A stretch of 64,000 nucleotides of DNA from Streptomyces sp. NBC_01591. GTDB taxonomy: Bacteria; Actinomycetota; Actinomycetes; Streptomycetales; Streptomycetaceae. Shown one piece after another: positions 1-8,337 of this stretch (position 1 is the first letter of the stretch; the number at the start of each line of letters is the position of its first letter). The notes under the pieces are model-generated. The model did no database searches and was not told where the DNA came from. It saw only the letters and a program-made list of their open reading frames with translations. The stretch is taken from NCBI RefSeq assembly GCF_035918155.1, contig NZ_CP109327.1, positions 7,998,001 to 8,062,000 of the forward strand, in the 5' to 3' direction. Made by a program: the position numbers and the translations under genes.

Positions 1-963
1 GTGGAGCGCGGTGCGCAGGGTTTCGGCGGCCAGCGTGATGGCGGCCTGGGCGGCGTGGGTCTCGCGGAGGGCGTTGAGCATGACGAAGTCGTGGATGATG
101 CCCTGGAAGCGGACGGCGGTGACGGGGACGCCGGCTTCGCGCAGTTTGTTGGCGTAGGCCTCGCCTTCGTCGCGCAGGACGTCGGCCTCGCCGGTGATGA
201 CGAGGGCGGGGGGCAGGCCGGTGAGCTGTTCGGTGGTGGCCCGTAGCGGGGAGGCGGTGATCTGGGCGCGGTCGGCCTCGTCGGTCGTGTACTGGTCCCA
301 GAACCACTGCATGCCGTCGCGGCGCAGGAAGTAGCCCTCCGCGAACTGGTGGTAGGAGCCGGTGCCGAAGTTTGCGTCGGTGACCGGGTAGAACAGCACC
401 TGCTGCACGAGCGGGATGTCGCCGCGTTCCTTGGCCATCAGGGTCAGTGCGGCGGTCATGTTGCCGCCGACGGAGTCGCCGGCGACGGCCAGCCGCGAGC
501 CGTCCAGGTTCTTGGACGCGCCCTGCTGGACGACCCACTTCGCGACCGCGTAGTTCTGCTCGATGGCGACCGGGTAGCGGGCCTCGGGGGAGAGGTCGTA
601 TTCGGGGAAGACCACGGCAGCGTTCGAGCCGACGGCGAGTTCGCATACGAGGCGGTCGTGGGTGTGGGCGTTACCGAACACCCAGCCCGCGCCGTGGATG
701 TAGAGGATCACCGGCAGGGTCCCTTCCACGCCGGCGGGGCGCACGATGCGTGCGCGGACGCTGCCCGTCGGACCGCCCGAGACGGTGATCCATTCCTCGT
801 CGATCTGCGGCTTGTCGGTCTCGCCGGACTGCACCTCGTCGACCGCCTTCCGGCCCTCGGCGGGCGGCAGGTCGAACAGATAGGGCGGACTGGCGGTCGC
901 TTCGGCGAAAGCAGCTGCCGCCGGCTCCAGCACCGGCTGCACCGGCTCTACAACGTCGGACAT
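1..963 (-). CDS. HSL-family alpha/beta hydrolase (esterase), 3' end outside window
   Basis: Carboxylesterase/lipase of the hormone-sensitive-lipase family, probably cytoplasmic. Translating the minus strand from the ATG at 963 gives MSDVVEPVQPVLEP..., an oxyanion-hole motif HGAGW about residue 95 and a nucleophile elbow GDSVGGN about residue 170. Acid and His residues should lie toward the truncated left end. AGGAG stands 7 nt upstream of the ATG and supports the start. The frame stays open to base 1, so at least 321 residues are present and the C-terminus is missing from the window. It is divergent from the amidohydrolase at 1388, with 424 bp between that carry direct repeats. It is paralogous to the genes at 8338 and 24314. 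Confidence 0.85.
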   Translation of the reverse strand, partial: MSDVVEPVQPVLEPAAAAFAEATASPPYLFDLPPAEGRKAVDEVQSGETDKPQIDEEWITVSGGPTGSVRARIVRPAGVEGTLPVILYIHGAGWVFGNAHTHDRLVCELAVGSNAAVVFPEYDLSPEARYPVAIEQNYAVAKWVVQQGASKNLDGSRLAVAGDSVGGNMTAALTLMAKERGDIPLVQQVLFYPVTDANFGTGSYHQFAEGYFLRRDGMQWFWDQYTTDEADRAQITASPLRATTEQLTGLPPALVITGEADVLRDEGEAYANKLREAGVPVTAVRFQGIIHDFVMLNALRETHAAQAAITLAAETLRTALH

Positions 964-1078
964 GTGAGTCTCCTGAGTTTCATGTGATGTGCCGGGCCCC
1001 TCCGGGCCAGACATGGAGATCTGCGGGGCCGTCGATCCTTACGCTAAAACCCTGAAGGTGGCGGAGATTGACCGTCAG

Positions 1079-1156
1079 TGCACCGGATCTGACCTCACAA
1101 CGCATGGAAACGGGACGCAGTGCACTGTCGGGACGAATGCTGTGCACTGTCGGGAC
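1079..1156. promoter_or_regulatory. Candidate operator: phased TGCAC boxes, two of them exact 14-bp direct repeats
   Basis: The 424-bp gap between the divergent esterase and amidohydrolase holds tgcactgtcgggac at 1121-1134 and again at 1143-1156, 22 bp apart (about two helical turns). A partial copy (tgcaccgg) starts at 1079, 42 bp before the second box. A 9-bp version (tgcactgtc) recurs at 5542-5550, just inside the start of the MFS gene. Spaced direct repeats suit a dimeric AraC-type regulator, and an AraC gene lies at 7063-8250. The link is inference. Nothing else is seen in this gap. Confidence 0.4.
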
Positions 1157-1387
1157 ACACGGACGCTTCGGCTCGAAATAGCCTGGTGGCGAAGCAGTTG
1201 CGGGCTGTCGGAGTTGGTGCTGTGCATCGCACAGAAGGCCTACCCGGAATTCATTTCGGTTGAGCGTAGACGCATTGATTGCGGTTCTCCCGGTTCTCTT
1301 TGCCCGTCGCTGTCACCGCAGTTGGAAGTCGATGCAGATGAAATCGACGCTGTTCATGCCGCAGGAGGTTGTCCAAAGGTGTCCACG

Positions 1388-3268
1388 ATGCCGGTCGGTG
1401 GGCTGGTTCCCAGCACCACCGACAACCCCGCGGACCTCATCGTCCGCAACGCGAAGATCCATACAGGAGACCCGGGGCGCCCGCAGGCCGAGGCGATCGC
1501 CATACGGGACGGGGTCATCACGGTCGTCGGCGACGACAAGGACGTGGCCCTCCACGTCGGCCCGGCCACGAAGGTGGTCGACGCTCTCGGCCGCCGGATG
1601 ATCCCCGGCCTCAACGACTCCCACCTGCACGTCATCCGGGGTGGGCTCAACTACGTGCTGGAGCTGCGCTGGGACGGCGTCCGCACGCTGCGCCAGGGCC
1701 TGGCGATGCTGCGTGAACAGGCGGCCCGCACGCCGAAGGGCCAGTGGGTCCGGGTGGTGGGGGGATGGTCGGCCGAGCAGTTCGCCGAACGGCGGCTGCC
1801 GACCGTCGCCGAGTTGAATGCCGCCGCGCCGGACACACCGGTGTTCGTTCTGCACCTGTACCAGTCGGCGGTGCTCAACCGGGCTGCGCTCAAGGCCGCC
1901 GGATACACCAGGGACACCCCCGATCCGAAGGGCGGTCAGATCGTACGGGGCCGGGACGGTGAGCCCACGGGCATGCTGCTGGCCGCCCCGAGTGCTCTGA
2001 TCCTCTACTCGACTCTGGCCAAGGCCCCGGTGCTGGAGGGCGAGGACAAGAAGACCTCCACCCGCCACTTCCTGCGGGAACTGAACAGGTTCGGGCTCAC
2101 GTCGGCGATCGACGCGGCGGGGGGCTTCCAGAATTTCCCCGACAACTACAGCACGGTCGTCGAACTGGCCAAGGCCGGTCAGCTTTCGCTGCGCATCGCC
2201 TACCATCTTTTCCCGCAGAACGCCGGTCAGGAAATCGACGACCTCGCCCGCTGGATCGAAATGGCCCGCCCCGAGGACGGGGACGAATGGCTCCGCCTCA
2301 ACGGTGCGGGAGAGAATCTCACCTGGGCGGCAGCAGACTTCGAGAACTTTGCCCAGCCGCGCCCGGAACTCGCTCCCGGCTATGAGACAGAATTCGAGAA
2401 GGCCGTACGTCTGCTCATGGAGAACGGCTGGGGATTCCGGCTGCACGCCACCTACGACGACACCATCCGACGCGATCTCGCGATATTCGAAAAGTTGGCC
2501 GCGGAAGGACTCTTCCCGGCCGGAAACCGGTGGCTGTTCGACCATGCGGAGACAGTCTCTGCGGACAGCCTCGACCGCATCGCCGCCCTCGGCGGCGCCA
2601 TGTCCGTGCAGAATCGCCTGTCCTTCCAGGGCGAGGCGTTCGTACGCCGCTACGGCCCCGGCGCCGCAGCGGACGCCCCTCCGATCCGGGCCATGCTGGA
2701 GCGCGGTCTGACCGTCGGCGCCGGCACCGACGCCACCCGGGTCTCGACCTACAACCCGTGGATCGCCCTGCACTGGCTGATCACCGGCCGCACCGTCGGC
2801 GACCTGGTCATACGCCCGCCGCACAACCGCGTCGACCGGCAGACGGCGCTGTCGATGTTCACCGAAGCAGGGGCTCGGCTGACCGGCGAGGAGGACGTCA
2901 AGGGCGTCCTGAGCCCGGGCTCCCTCGGCGACCTCGCGGTCCTGTCCGAGGACTACTTTGCCGTGCCCGAGCCGGACATTGTGCACATCGAGTCCCTGCT
3001 GACGGTCGTCGGCGGCCGCATCGTCTACGCCGCCGCCGAGTACGAGGGCCTCGACGAGGAACTGCCGCCGGTCAGCCCCGAGTGGAGCCCGGTCGCGCAC
3101 TTCGGCGGCTACCAGGCCACGCCCGGTACCGGCTCGTCGGGCGCCCGCCAGGCCGAGTTGCTCGGCCTGGCCGTCGCGGAGTCGGAGCAGCACCGACAGT
3201 GGCGCGCCCGACGAGGTCTGGCCCCGGATACCGAGAGCACGGTCTTCGACCCCTGCTTCTCGCTCTGA
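1388..3268 (+). CDS. Amidohydrolase family protein (YtcJ-like, Amidohydro_3)
   Basis: Predicted metal-dependent amidohydrolase of the YtcJ type, 626 residues. The N-terminal half carries the beta-sandwich plus metal motif NDSHLHV (about residue 78). Later come a long Amidohydro_3 insertion, DHAET (about 385), and GTDATRVS (about 450) supplying the late Asp, then the C-terminal dihydroorotase-like tail GSLGDLAVLSED. The start is the ATG at 1388, preceded by AAGGT at 8 nt; the reading frame is open further upstream but has no plausible coding character there. The substrate is unknown. It is followed by an isochorismatase-type hydrolase, suggesting successive hydrolyses of an amide or imine compound. 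Confidence 0.8.
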   Translation: MPVGGLVPSTTDNPADLIVRNAKIHTGDPGRPQAEAIAIRDGVITVVGDDKDVALHVGPATKVVDALGRRMIPGLNDSHLHVIRGGLNYVLELRWDGVRTLRQGLAMLREQAARTPKGQWVRVVGGWSAEQFAERRLPTVAELNAAAPDTPVFVLHLYQSAVLNRAALKAAGYTRDTPDPKGGQIVRGRDGEPTGMLLAAPSALILYSTLAKAPVLEGEDKKTSTRHFLRELNRFGLTSAIDAAGGFQNFPDNYSTVVELAKAGQLSLRIAYHLFPQNAGQEIDDLARWIEMARPEDGDEWLRLNGAGENLTWAAADFENFAQPRPELAPGYETEFEKAVRLLMENGWGFRLHATYDDTIRRDLAIFEKLAAEGLFPAGNRWLFDHAETVSADSLDRIAALGGAMSVQNRLSFQGEAFVRRYGPGAAADAPPIRAMLERGLTVGAGTDATRVSTYNPWIALHWLITGRTVGDLVIRPPHNRVDRQTALSMFTEAGARLTGEEDVKGVLSPGSLGDLAVLSEDYFAVPEPDIVHIESLLTVVGGRIVYAAAEYEGLDEELPPVSPEWSPVAHFGGYQATPGTGSSGARQAELLGLAVAESEQHRQWRARRGLAPDTESTVFDPCFSL

Positions 3269-3400
3269 TCTCCCGGGAGAGGCCCGGTCACGAGCCGCCC
3301 CTCCCGGGGCACCACCCCCCACCTCTCGCCGTCGAACGGACGGCTTTGCTCAGCAGCGGACGCCCGTCCGCGATCACATCAGTCATAGAAAGGCCCTCTC

Positions 3401-4063
3401 GTGGTCAACATCTCCGAAGTCACCGCCGCCCCCGGTCCCGACCTGCTGACCCCCGACAACTGCGCCGTGCTGTTTGTGGACCACCAGCCGCAGATGTTCT
3501 TCGGCACCGGCAGCGGCGACCGCACCGCCATCATCAACTCGACCGTGGGCCTGGCCAAGGCAGCCAAGGTGTTCGACGTTCCGGTGGTCCTGAGCACCGT
3601 GGCCGCAGAGTCCTTCTCGGGTCCGATCATGCCGCAGCTGGCTGATGTCTTCCCCGACAAGAAGATCATCGACCGCACCACGATGAACGCCTGGGAGGAC
3701 AGCAACTTCGTCGAAGCCGTCAAGGCGACGGGCCGCAAGAAGCTCGTCATTGCCGGGCTGTGGACCGAGGTCTGCGTCGTACTGCCCACGCTGTCCGCCA
3801 TCTCCCAGGGCTACGAGGTCTACGTCGTCACGGACGCGTCCGGCGGCGTCAGCCCGCAGGCGCACGAGCACGCCATCCAGCGCATGGTCCAGGGTGGCGC
3901 GATTCCGGTGACCTGGGTGCAGGTGCTCCTTGAGCTCCAGCGCGACTGGGCGCGGACGGAGACGTACGTCCCCGTCACGGAGGTGGTGAAGGAGCACGGC
4001 GGGGCCTACGGCCTGGGCCTGGTCTACGCGCAGGCCGTCATCGGCGCCCACGCGGCCGGCTGA
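3401..4063 (+). CDS. Isochorismatase-family cysteine hydrolase (YcaC-like)
   Basis: Cytoplasmic cysteine hydrolase, 220 residues, of the isochorismatase/nicotinamidase fold. The catalytic Asp is in VLFVDHQPQ (about residue 27), a Lys region follows (KKIIDRTT), and the nucleophile Cys is in LWTEVCVVLP (about 126) with the usual preceding cis-peptide turn. The arrangement fits the YcaC-like subgroup, whose substrate is generally unknown. The start is GTG at 3401 with a GAAAGG ribosome site. It lies 132 bp after the amidohydrolase and 46 bp before DoxX, so probably in the same transcription unit. Confidence 0.85.
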   Translation: MVNISEVTAAPGPDLLTPDNCAVLFVDHQPQMFFGTGSGDRTAIINSTVGLAKAAKVFDVPVVLSTVAAESFSGPIMPQLADVFPDKKIIDRTTMNAWEDSNFVEAVKATGRKKLVIAGLWTEVCVVLPTLSAISQGYEVYVVTDASGGVSPQAHEHAIQRMVQGGAIPVTWVQVLLELQRDWARTETYVPVTEVVKEHGGAYGLGLVYAQAVIGAHAAG

Positions 4064-4109
4064 CTCTTCACCTGAGCATCGACGGAACGTCAGGAACAGG
4101 CAGGAACGA

Positions 4110-4634
4110 ATGGATACCGGACTGTTGGTCCTCCGACTCGTGGCGGGGCTCCTCATCGCCGGGCACGGAGTGCAGAAAGTCAGTTTCCGCCTCGGCGGCA
4201 ACGGCTTGGCGGGCGGAACCGAGGAGTTCCGCCACGACGGCTTCCGCGGTGGCAGGCTCACCGCGCTTGCCGCGGGCGGCAGCCAGATCGGCGCCGGCCT
4301 GTTCCTGGCGGCCGGTCTGCTCACTCCCGGGGCGGCGATGGCAGCCATGGGGGTGATGACGGTTGCCGGCACCGTCAAATGGCACAACGGGCTCTGGGTC
4401 CAGAACGACGGCTACGAGTACCCCATGGTCCTCGTCGTGGCCTCCGCGGTCCTGGCCCTCACCGGTCCCGGCCGCTGGTCGGCCGACCACGCCCTCGGAC
4501 TGACCCCCTGGCCCCTGTGGGTCTCGGTCGCAGCCATCGTGGTCGGCCCGGTGAGCGGACTGATCACCCGTGTGCTGCTGCATCGTCCCTCAGCCAAGGA
4601 AGGAACAACTCGGTATGCGCAAGCTGCTGACTGA
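4110..4634 (+). CDS. DoxX-family membrane protein
   Basis: Small inner-membrane protein of 174 residues with four hydrophobic segments (about 5-22, 50-75, 78-100, 115-140). The early motif RLVAGLLIAGHGVQK is typical of DoxX/MauE-like proteins, often tied to thiol or quinone redox functions. ATG at 4110 follows caggaacgA. The last 20 bases overlap the next gene, whose start at 4615 lies inside this frame, implying translational coupling. Substrate is not deducible. Confidence 0.8.
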   Translation: MDTGLLVLRLVAGLLIAGHGVQKVSFRLGGNGLAGGTEEFRHDGFRGGRLTALAAGGSQIGAGLFLAAGLLTPGAAMAAMGVMTVAGTVKWHNGLWVQNDGYEYPMVLVVASAVLALTGPGRWSADHALGLTPWPLWVSVAAIVVGPVSGLITRVLLHRPSAKEGTTRYAQAAD

Positions 4635-5352
4635 CGCGGCCCGCACGCTGGCTCCGCCCAAGGGGGACAGGCACGGCCCGTTGCCGCCGCTCATGCTGAT
4701 GCTGACGGTGGCGACCGGCCTGGTCGACGCCGTCAGCTATCTGGGGCTCGGGCACGTCTTCGTCGCCAACATGACCGGCAACGTGGTCTTCCTCGGGTTC
4801 GCCCTGGCAGGTGCCGACGGCCTGTCCGTGCTCGCCTCCATCGTGTCGATGGCCGCGTTCCTCGTCGGCGCACTGGCGGGAGGCCGGTTCGGCACCCGGT
4901 TCGCGGAGCACCGCGGACGGCTGCTGACCTTCGCCACGGCGCTTCAGGCGTTGCTCGTCGTCGGGGCGGTCATCACGGCCGTGGTCTCGCACGGCAGCGT
5001 GACCACCGAGGCCCGTTACGCCCTGATCGTGCTCCTCGGCCTCGCCATGGGGCTGCAGAACGCGGTCGCCAGACGCCTCGGGGTCCCGGACCTGACCACG
5101 ACCGTATTGACCCTGACCCTGACCGGACTGGCCGCGGACTCCACCCCGGCGGGCGGGGCCGCACCCCGGCCCGGCCGGCGGATCCTGTCCGTACTGGCCA
5201 TATTCCTCGGAGCCCTCGCCGGCGCCGTGCTTCTGGCACACACAGGACTCGTCCTGGTCCTGGTCCTGACGTTGGTGCTGCTCGTGGTGACGTCCGCGGC
5301 TGCCCACCGCCTCTCGGCCCCCGACGCCCCCTGGGTCAAGCCGCAGGCGTGA
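4615..5352 (+). CDS. YoaK family (DUF1275) membrane protein
   Basis: Integral membrane protein, 245 residues, with six or seven hydrophobic helices. It carries the DUF1275 signature near the N-terminus: TGLVDAVSYLGLGHVFVANM followed by TGNVVFLG. Function of the family is unknown; it is treated as a small-molecule transporter-like fold. The start chosen is ATG at 4615, preceded by AAGGAAGGA. It closes the five-part set amidohydrolase, isochorismatase, DoxX, YoaK before a strong terminator. Confidence 0.85.
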   Translation: MRKLLTDAARTLAPPKGDRHGPLPPLMLMLTVATGLVDAVSYLGLGHVFVANMTGNVVFLGFALAGADGLSVLASIVSMAAFLVGALAGGRFGTRFAEHRGRLLTFATALQALLVVGAVITAVVSHGSVTTEARYALIVLLGLAMGLQNAVARRLGVPDLTTTVLTLTLTGLAADSTPAGGAAPRPGRRILSVLAIFLGALAGAVLLAHTGLVLVLVLTLVLLVVTSAAAHRLSAPDAPWVKPQA

Positions 5353-5357
5353 ACTCG

Positions 5358-5385
5358 GCGCCGGCCCCGCAAGAGGGGCCGGCGC
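5358..5385 (+). terminator. Intrinsic-type terminator hairpin
   Basis: Perfect 11-bp inverted repeat gcgccggcccc / ggggccggcgc with a 6-nt loop, starting 6 nt after the YoaK stop codon. There is no U tract, as usual in Streptomyces. Confidence 0.8.
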
Positions 5386-5533
5386 TCTCGTCAGTGAGCC
5401 GCGGGACCACAGACGTTGCACTCCCGGTCGACGGCACCCGCGACTGTCTGCGGCCACCCTCGGCCATGCCCGCACGGCACCCGGGACACCGCCGGAAGCC
5501 AGGTGTCCGTGCCCCATACCGGTAGGGACCGAC

Positions 5534-7273
5534 GTGAACACTGCACTGTCAACGAAGGACTTCTCGGAGGCCGGTTCGGCCTGGGCCCCGCTCGCGGCGC
5601 GTGTCTTCCGGGCGCTGTGGATCGCACAACTGGTTTCCAACATCGGCAGTTGGATGCAGACCGTGGGCGCCCAGTGGCTACTGATCGGCCACGACGCCGC
5701 CCTGGTGACGCTCGTGCAGACCGCGTCCAGTCTCCCCGTCGTGCTGCTGGCTCTGCCTTCTGGCGTGCTGGCCGACCGTTTCGACCGTCGCACGGTGTTG
5801 CTGACCGCTCAGTTCGCCATGCTCGCCGCCTCCACCACGCTGTCGGTGCTGGCGTTCGCGGACGCGCTCACTCCGGCTTTGCTGCTCGGTCTCACCTTCC
5901 TGCTGGGATGCGGCACCGCTCTGATGGGCCCGGCCTGGCAGGCCATCCAGCCGGAACTCGTGGAACGCCGCCAGTTGGGACAGGTGGCCGCGCTCGGCGC
6001 CGTGAACATGAACCTCGCTCGCGCTCTCGGCCCGGCACTCGGGGGAGCGGTGGTCGCGGCAGCAGGCGCGGGCTGGGTCTTCGCCTTCAACGCCGCCTCC
6101 TACCTCGGCACCGCGGCCGTTCTCGCACTGTGGAGACGGCCCGGGGCGGAACCGCCGACTGCGCAGGGCGAGAAGCTCCTGACGGCTCTGCACGCCGGCC
6201 GCCGCTACGTGTGGAACGCGCCCGGCGTCCGCCGAGTCCTGCTGCGCACGGTGCTGTTCATCCCCGGCGGGGCCGCGCTGTGGTCGCTGCTTCCACTGGT
6301 CGCGAGCCGCTCCCTCGGCCTGGGCTCGGGCGGGTACGGGGTGCTGCTCGGTGCGGTCGGAGCCGGTGCTGTGAGCGGGGCCTTCGCGCTGCCCGCGATC
6401 CGCCGCGCTCTGGGCGCCAACGGCACTCTCGCCGCAGGAGCCTTCGTCTTCGCCGGAGTCCTGGCGGTACTTGCCACGGTCCGGGTCCCATGGCTCGCGG
6501 CGGTTGTGCTGCTGCCCGCCGGTCTGGCCTGGATCGGCGTGCTGTCCACCCTCAACGCGGCCGTCCAGGCACGGCTGCCCGGCTGGGTCAGGGCCCGGGG
6601 ACTCGCCGTCTATCTCCTGGCCTTCCAGGGCGGGCAGGCGCTGGCGGCACCCCTGTGGGGTGCGCTGGCCGACAGGCTGGGGCTGACCGTCTCCCTTCTG
6701 GCCGGCAGCGGTCTGCTGCTGCTCGGCGCGGCGAGTGTGCGCCGCTGGCCGCTGTACGGCACGGACGGCATTGACCCGTCCCCGTCCGACCACTGGCCCG
6801 TTCCGCCCCTGGTGTTCGAGCCCGGACCGGCCGACGGCCCCGTGCTGGTCTCCGTCGTATACCGGATCGCGGCCGCGAACAGGGCCGCCTTCATCGACTG
6901 CATGGACCATGTGGCCCGTTCACGCCGGCGCACAGGGGCCCTCACCTGGGGCCTCTACCAGGACGGCAGCGATCCGGGCCGGTTCGTCGAGAACTACCTG
7001 GTCGCGTCCTGGTCGGAGCATCTCGCCCAGCACCACAGCCGGCTCACGGCCACCGACCGCCGTCACGAGGAGAGGGCCCGCCGACTGCTTGTCGAGGGCA
7101 CCGCGCCGGAGGTGACCCATGCATTCGACGCCGCCGCGGGACCCGTGGTGCCCGAGACGGGCGACGCGATGACGGCCCCGGGGCGTCGATGCCCTCCGGG
7201 AGAACGGCCAGGAGCGGGCACGTCCGAGTCAGCCCATGCCGAAGCCTGCCACTCACTGGGCGACATGCCGTAG
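5534..7273 (+). CDS. MFS exporter (EntS-type) with C-terminal antibiotic-monooxygenase-like domain
   Basis: Major facilitator of the MFS_3/enterobactin-exporter group, 579 residues. Twelve hydrophobic helices span about residues 25-410; LADRFDRR after helix 2 matches the MFS A-motif position. After about residue 430 a soluble segment (VLVSVVYRIAAANRAAFIDC... to about 530) resembles the ABM-like tail found in many MFS_3 proteins. The last 50 residues look unconserved and overlap the convergent AraC gene by 211 bp. The start is GTG at 5534 with GGTAGGGA upstream. Confidence 0.8.
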   Translation: MNTALSTKDFSEAGSAWAPLAARVFRALWIAQLVSNIGSWMQTVGAQWLLIGHDAALVTLVQTASSLPVVLLALPSGVLADRFDRRTVLLTAQFAMLAASTTLSVLAFADALTPALLLGLTFLLGCGTALMGPAWQAIQPELVERRQLGQVAALGAVNMNLARALGPALGGAVVAAAGAGWVFAFNAASYLGTAAVLALWRRPGAEPPTAQGEKLLTALHAGRRYVWNAPGVRRVLLRTVLFIPGGAALWSLLPLVASRSLGLGSGGYGVLLGAVGAGAVSGAFALPAIRRALGANGTLAAGAFVFAGVLAVLATVRVPWLAAVVLLPAGLAWIGVLSTLNAAVQARLPGWVRARGLAVYLLAFQGGQALAAPLWGALADRLGLTVSLLAGSGLLLLGAASVRRWPLYGTDGIDPSPSDHWPVPPLVFEPGPADGPVLVSVVYRIAAANRAAFIDCMDHVARSRRRTGALTWGLYQDGSDPGRFVENYLVASWSEHLAQHHSRLTATDRRHEERARRLLVEGTAPEVTHAFDAAAGPVVPETGDAMTAPGRRCPPGERPGAGTSESAHAEACHSLGDMP

Positions 7274-8250
7274 GCGGCCCGGAAGACCCGGCTGAAGTGT
7301 GACGCGCTGGCGAAACCCCAACGGTGCGCCACGGCGGCCACGGCGAGCCTGCGATCCGGTGCCCGGCCGAGTTCGTACCGGCAGGCCGCGAGCCGACGCA
7401 GCCGTATCAACTGACTCACTGTCGTGCCCTCGCTCTGGAAGAGCTTGTGCAGATAGCGGACGGAGATGTGGTGGGCGAGTGCGATCGACTCCGGCGACAG
7501 ATCCGGATCAGTCAGATGCAGTTCGATGAAGGTCCGGATGCGTGAAAGCGTCTGCGCACCGACGCCTGAGGCGTCGACCTGCTGCCCCTCGATGAACCCC
7601 GTGACGAGTGCGGCGAGGAGATCCACGGCGTTGCGGGCGAGCCGGTCGCCGATGTGCGACTGGTGGAGCGCCGTCTCGGAGGCGAGCGTGGACAGGAAGT
7701 TCGACACCAGTGCCCCCACACCCTCTCTGCAGCGCAGGGGCACCCCCATGACCCGGCGCAGGTCGGGCTCGGCGCTCTCCAGGCGGCGTCGCGGCACACG
7801 GAAGACTGTCATCCGGAACTGGTCGCTGAAGCGCGGTGAGTCACCTGGACCCGCATCGCAGAAGACGATGTCGCCCGGTTCCAGGAAGACCTCGCTTCCG
7901 CCGTGGCGGACCGCGACCGAACCGTGGACATGCAGGGCGACGTACAGGACTTCCTCATCGCCGGTGTCCGACAGCCAGGGCAGGACGGGGGCGCGTTCGT
8001 CGTCGGAACACAGGACGGTGGTCCGCAGAGAGCCGAGACCGTCCGTGCCGGTCACTTTTCGACGATGCCCGTGCGGTCCGGTACTCCGGCGGCCGGTTTC
8101 CCCACGGGGCGCGGGCCTTGGCGGCGCCGTCCTTTGCGCTGCGCGTGACATCGGCGCAGAACTCGTGGACAGCACTCCACCGCGTCGCCTCGCGGTGGAG
8201 TCGAGGCCGGGGCCGCCGTTCTCCGTGAAGGAACCAAAGATTGCTGACAT
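7063..8250 (-). CDS. AraC-family transcriptional regulator (AraC_binding_2 type)
   Basis: Cytoplasmic DNA-binding regulator. The N-terminal cupin-like sensor spans roughly residues 75-215 (VLYVALHVHGSVAVRHGG, LEPGDIVFCDAG). The double HTH of AraC spans about 240-335 (ISVRYLHKLFQSEGTTVSQL, WGFASASHFSRVFRAAYGMS). The first 65 residues are low complexity, so the true start may be the GTG near 8055; the furthest start is given. The 58 residues after the HTH overlap the MFS gene. It resembles the AraC protein at 23109 and may control the esterase/MFS genes around it. Confidence 0.8.
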   Translation of the reverse strand: MSAIFGSFTENGGPGLDSTARRRGGVLSTSSAPMSRAAQRTAPPRPAPRGETGRRSTGPHGHRRKVTGTDGLGSLRTTVLCSDDERAPVLPWLSDTGDEEVLYVALHVHGSVAVRHGGSEVFLEPGDIVFCDAGPGDSPRFSDQFRMTVFRVPRRRLESAEPDLRRVMGVPLRCREGVGALVSNFLSTLASETALHQSHIGDRLARNAVDLLAALVTGFIEGQQVDASGVGAQTLSRIRTFIELHLTDPDLSPESIALAHHISVRYLHKLFQSEGTTVSQLIRLRRLAACRYELGRAPDRRLAVAAVAHRWGFASASHFSRVFRAAYGMSPSEWQASAWADSDVPAPGRSPGGHRRPGAVIASPVSGTTGPAAASNAWVTSGAVPSTSSRRALSS

Positions 8251-8337
8251 GCCTGCAAGCGTGCCTTTGTGCAGGGGGAAGACGCATCAGTCGGCCGACT
8301 GGGCCGCGCTCTTTTGCGTGGCGGGCCTGACCGCCTC

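Noticed and set aside
349..987. Long plus-strand open frames opposite the first esterase
   Set aside because: Antisense shadows of a minus-strand gene with clear family motifs and a ribosome site; no protein character of their own.
1313..3322. 669-codon minus-strand frame over the amidohydrolase
   Set aside because: High-GC antisense shadow; the plus strand carries full amidohydrolase motifs.
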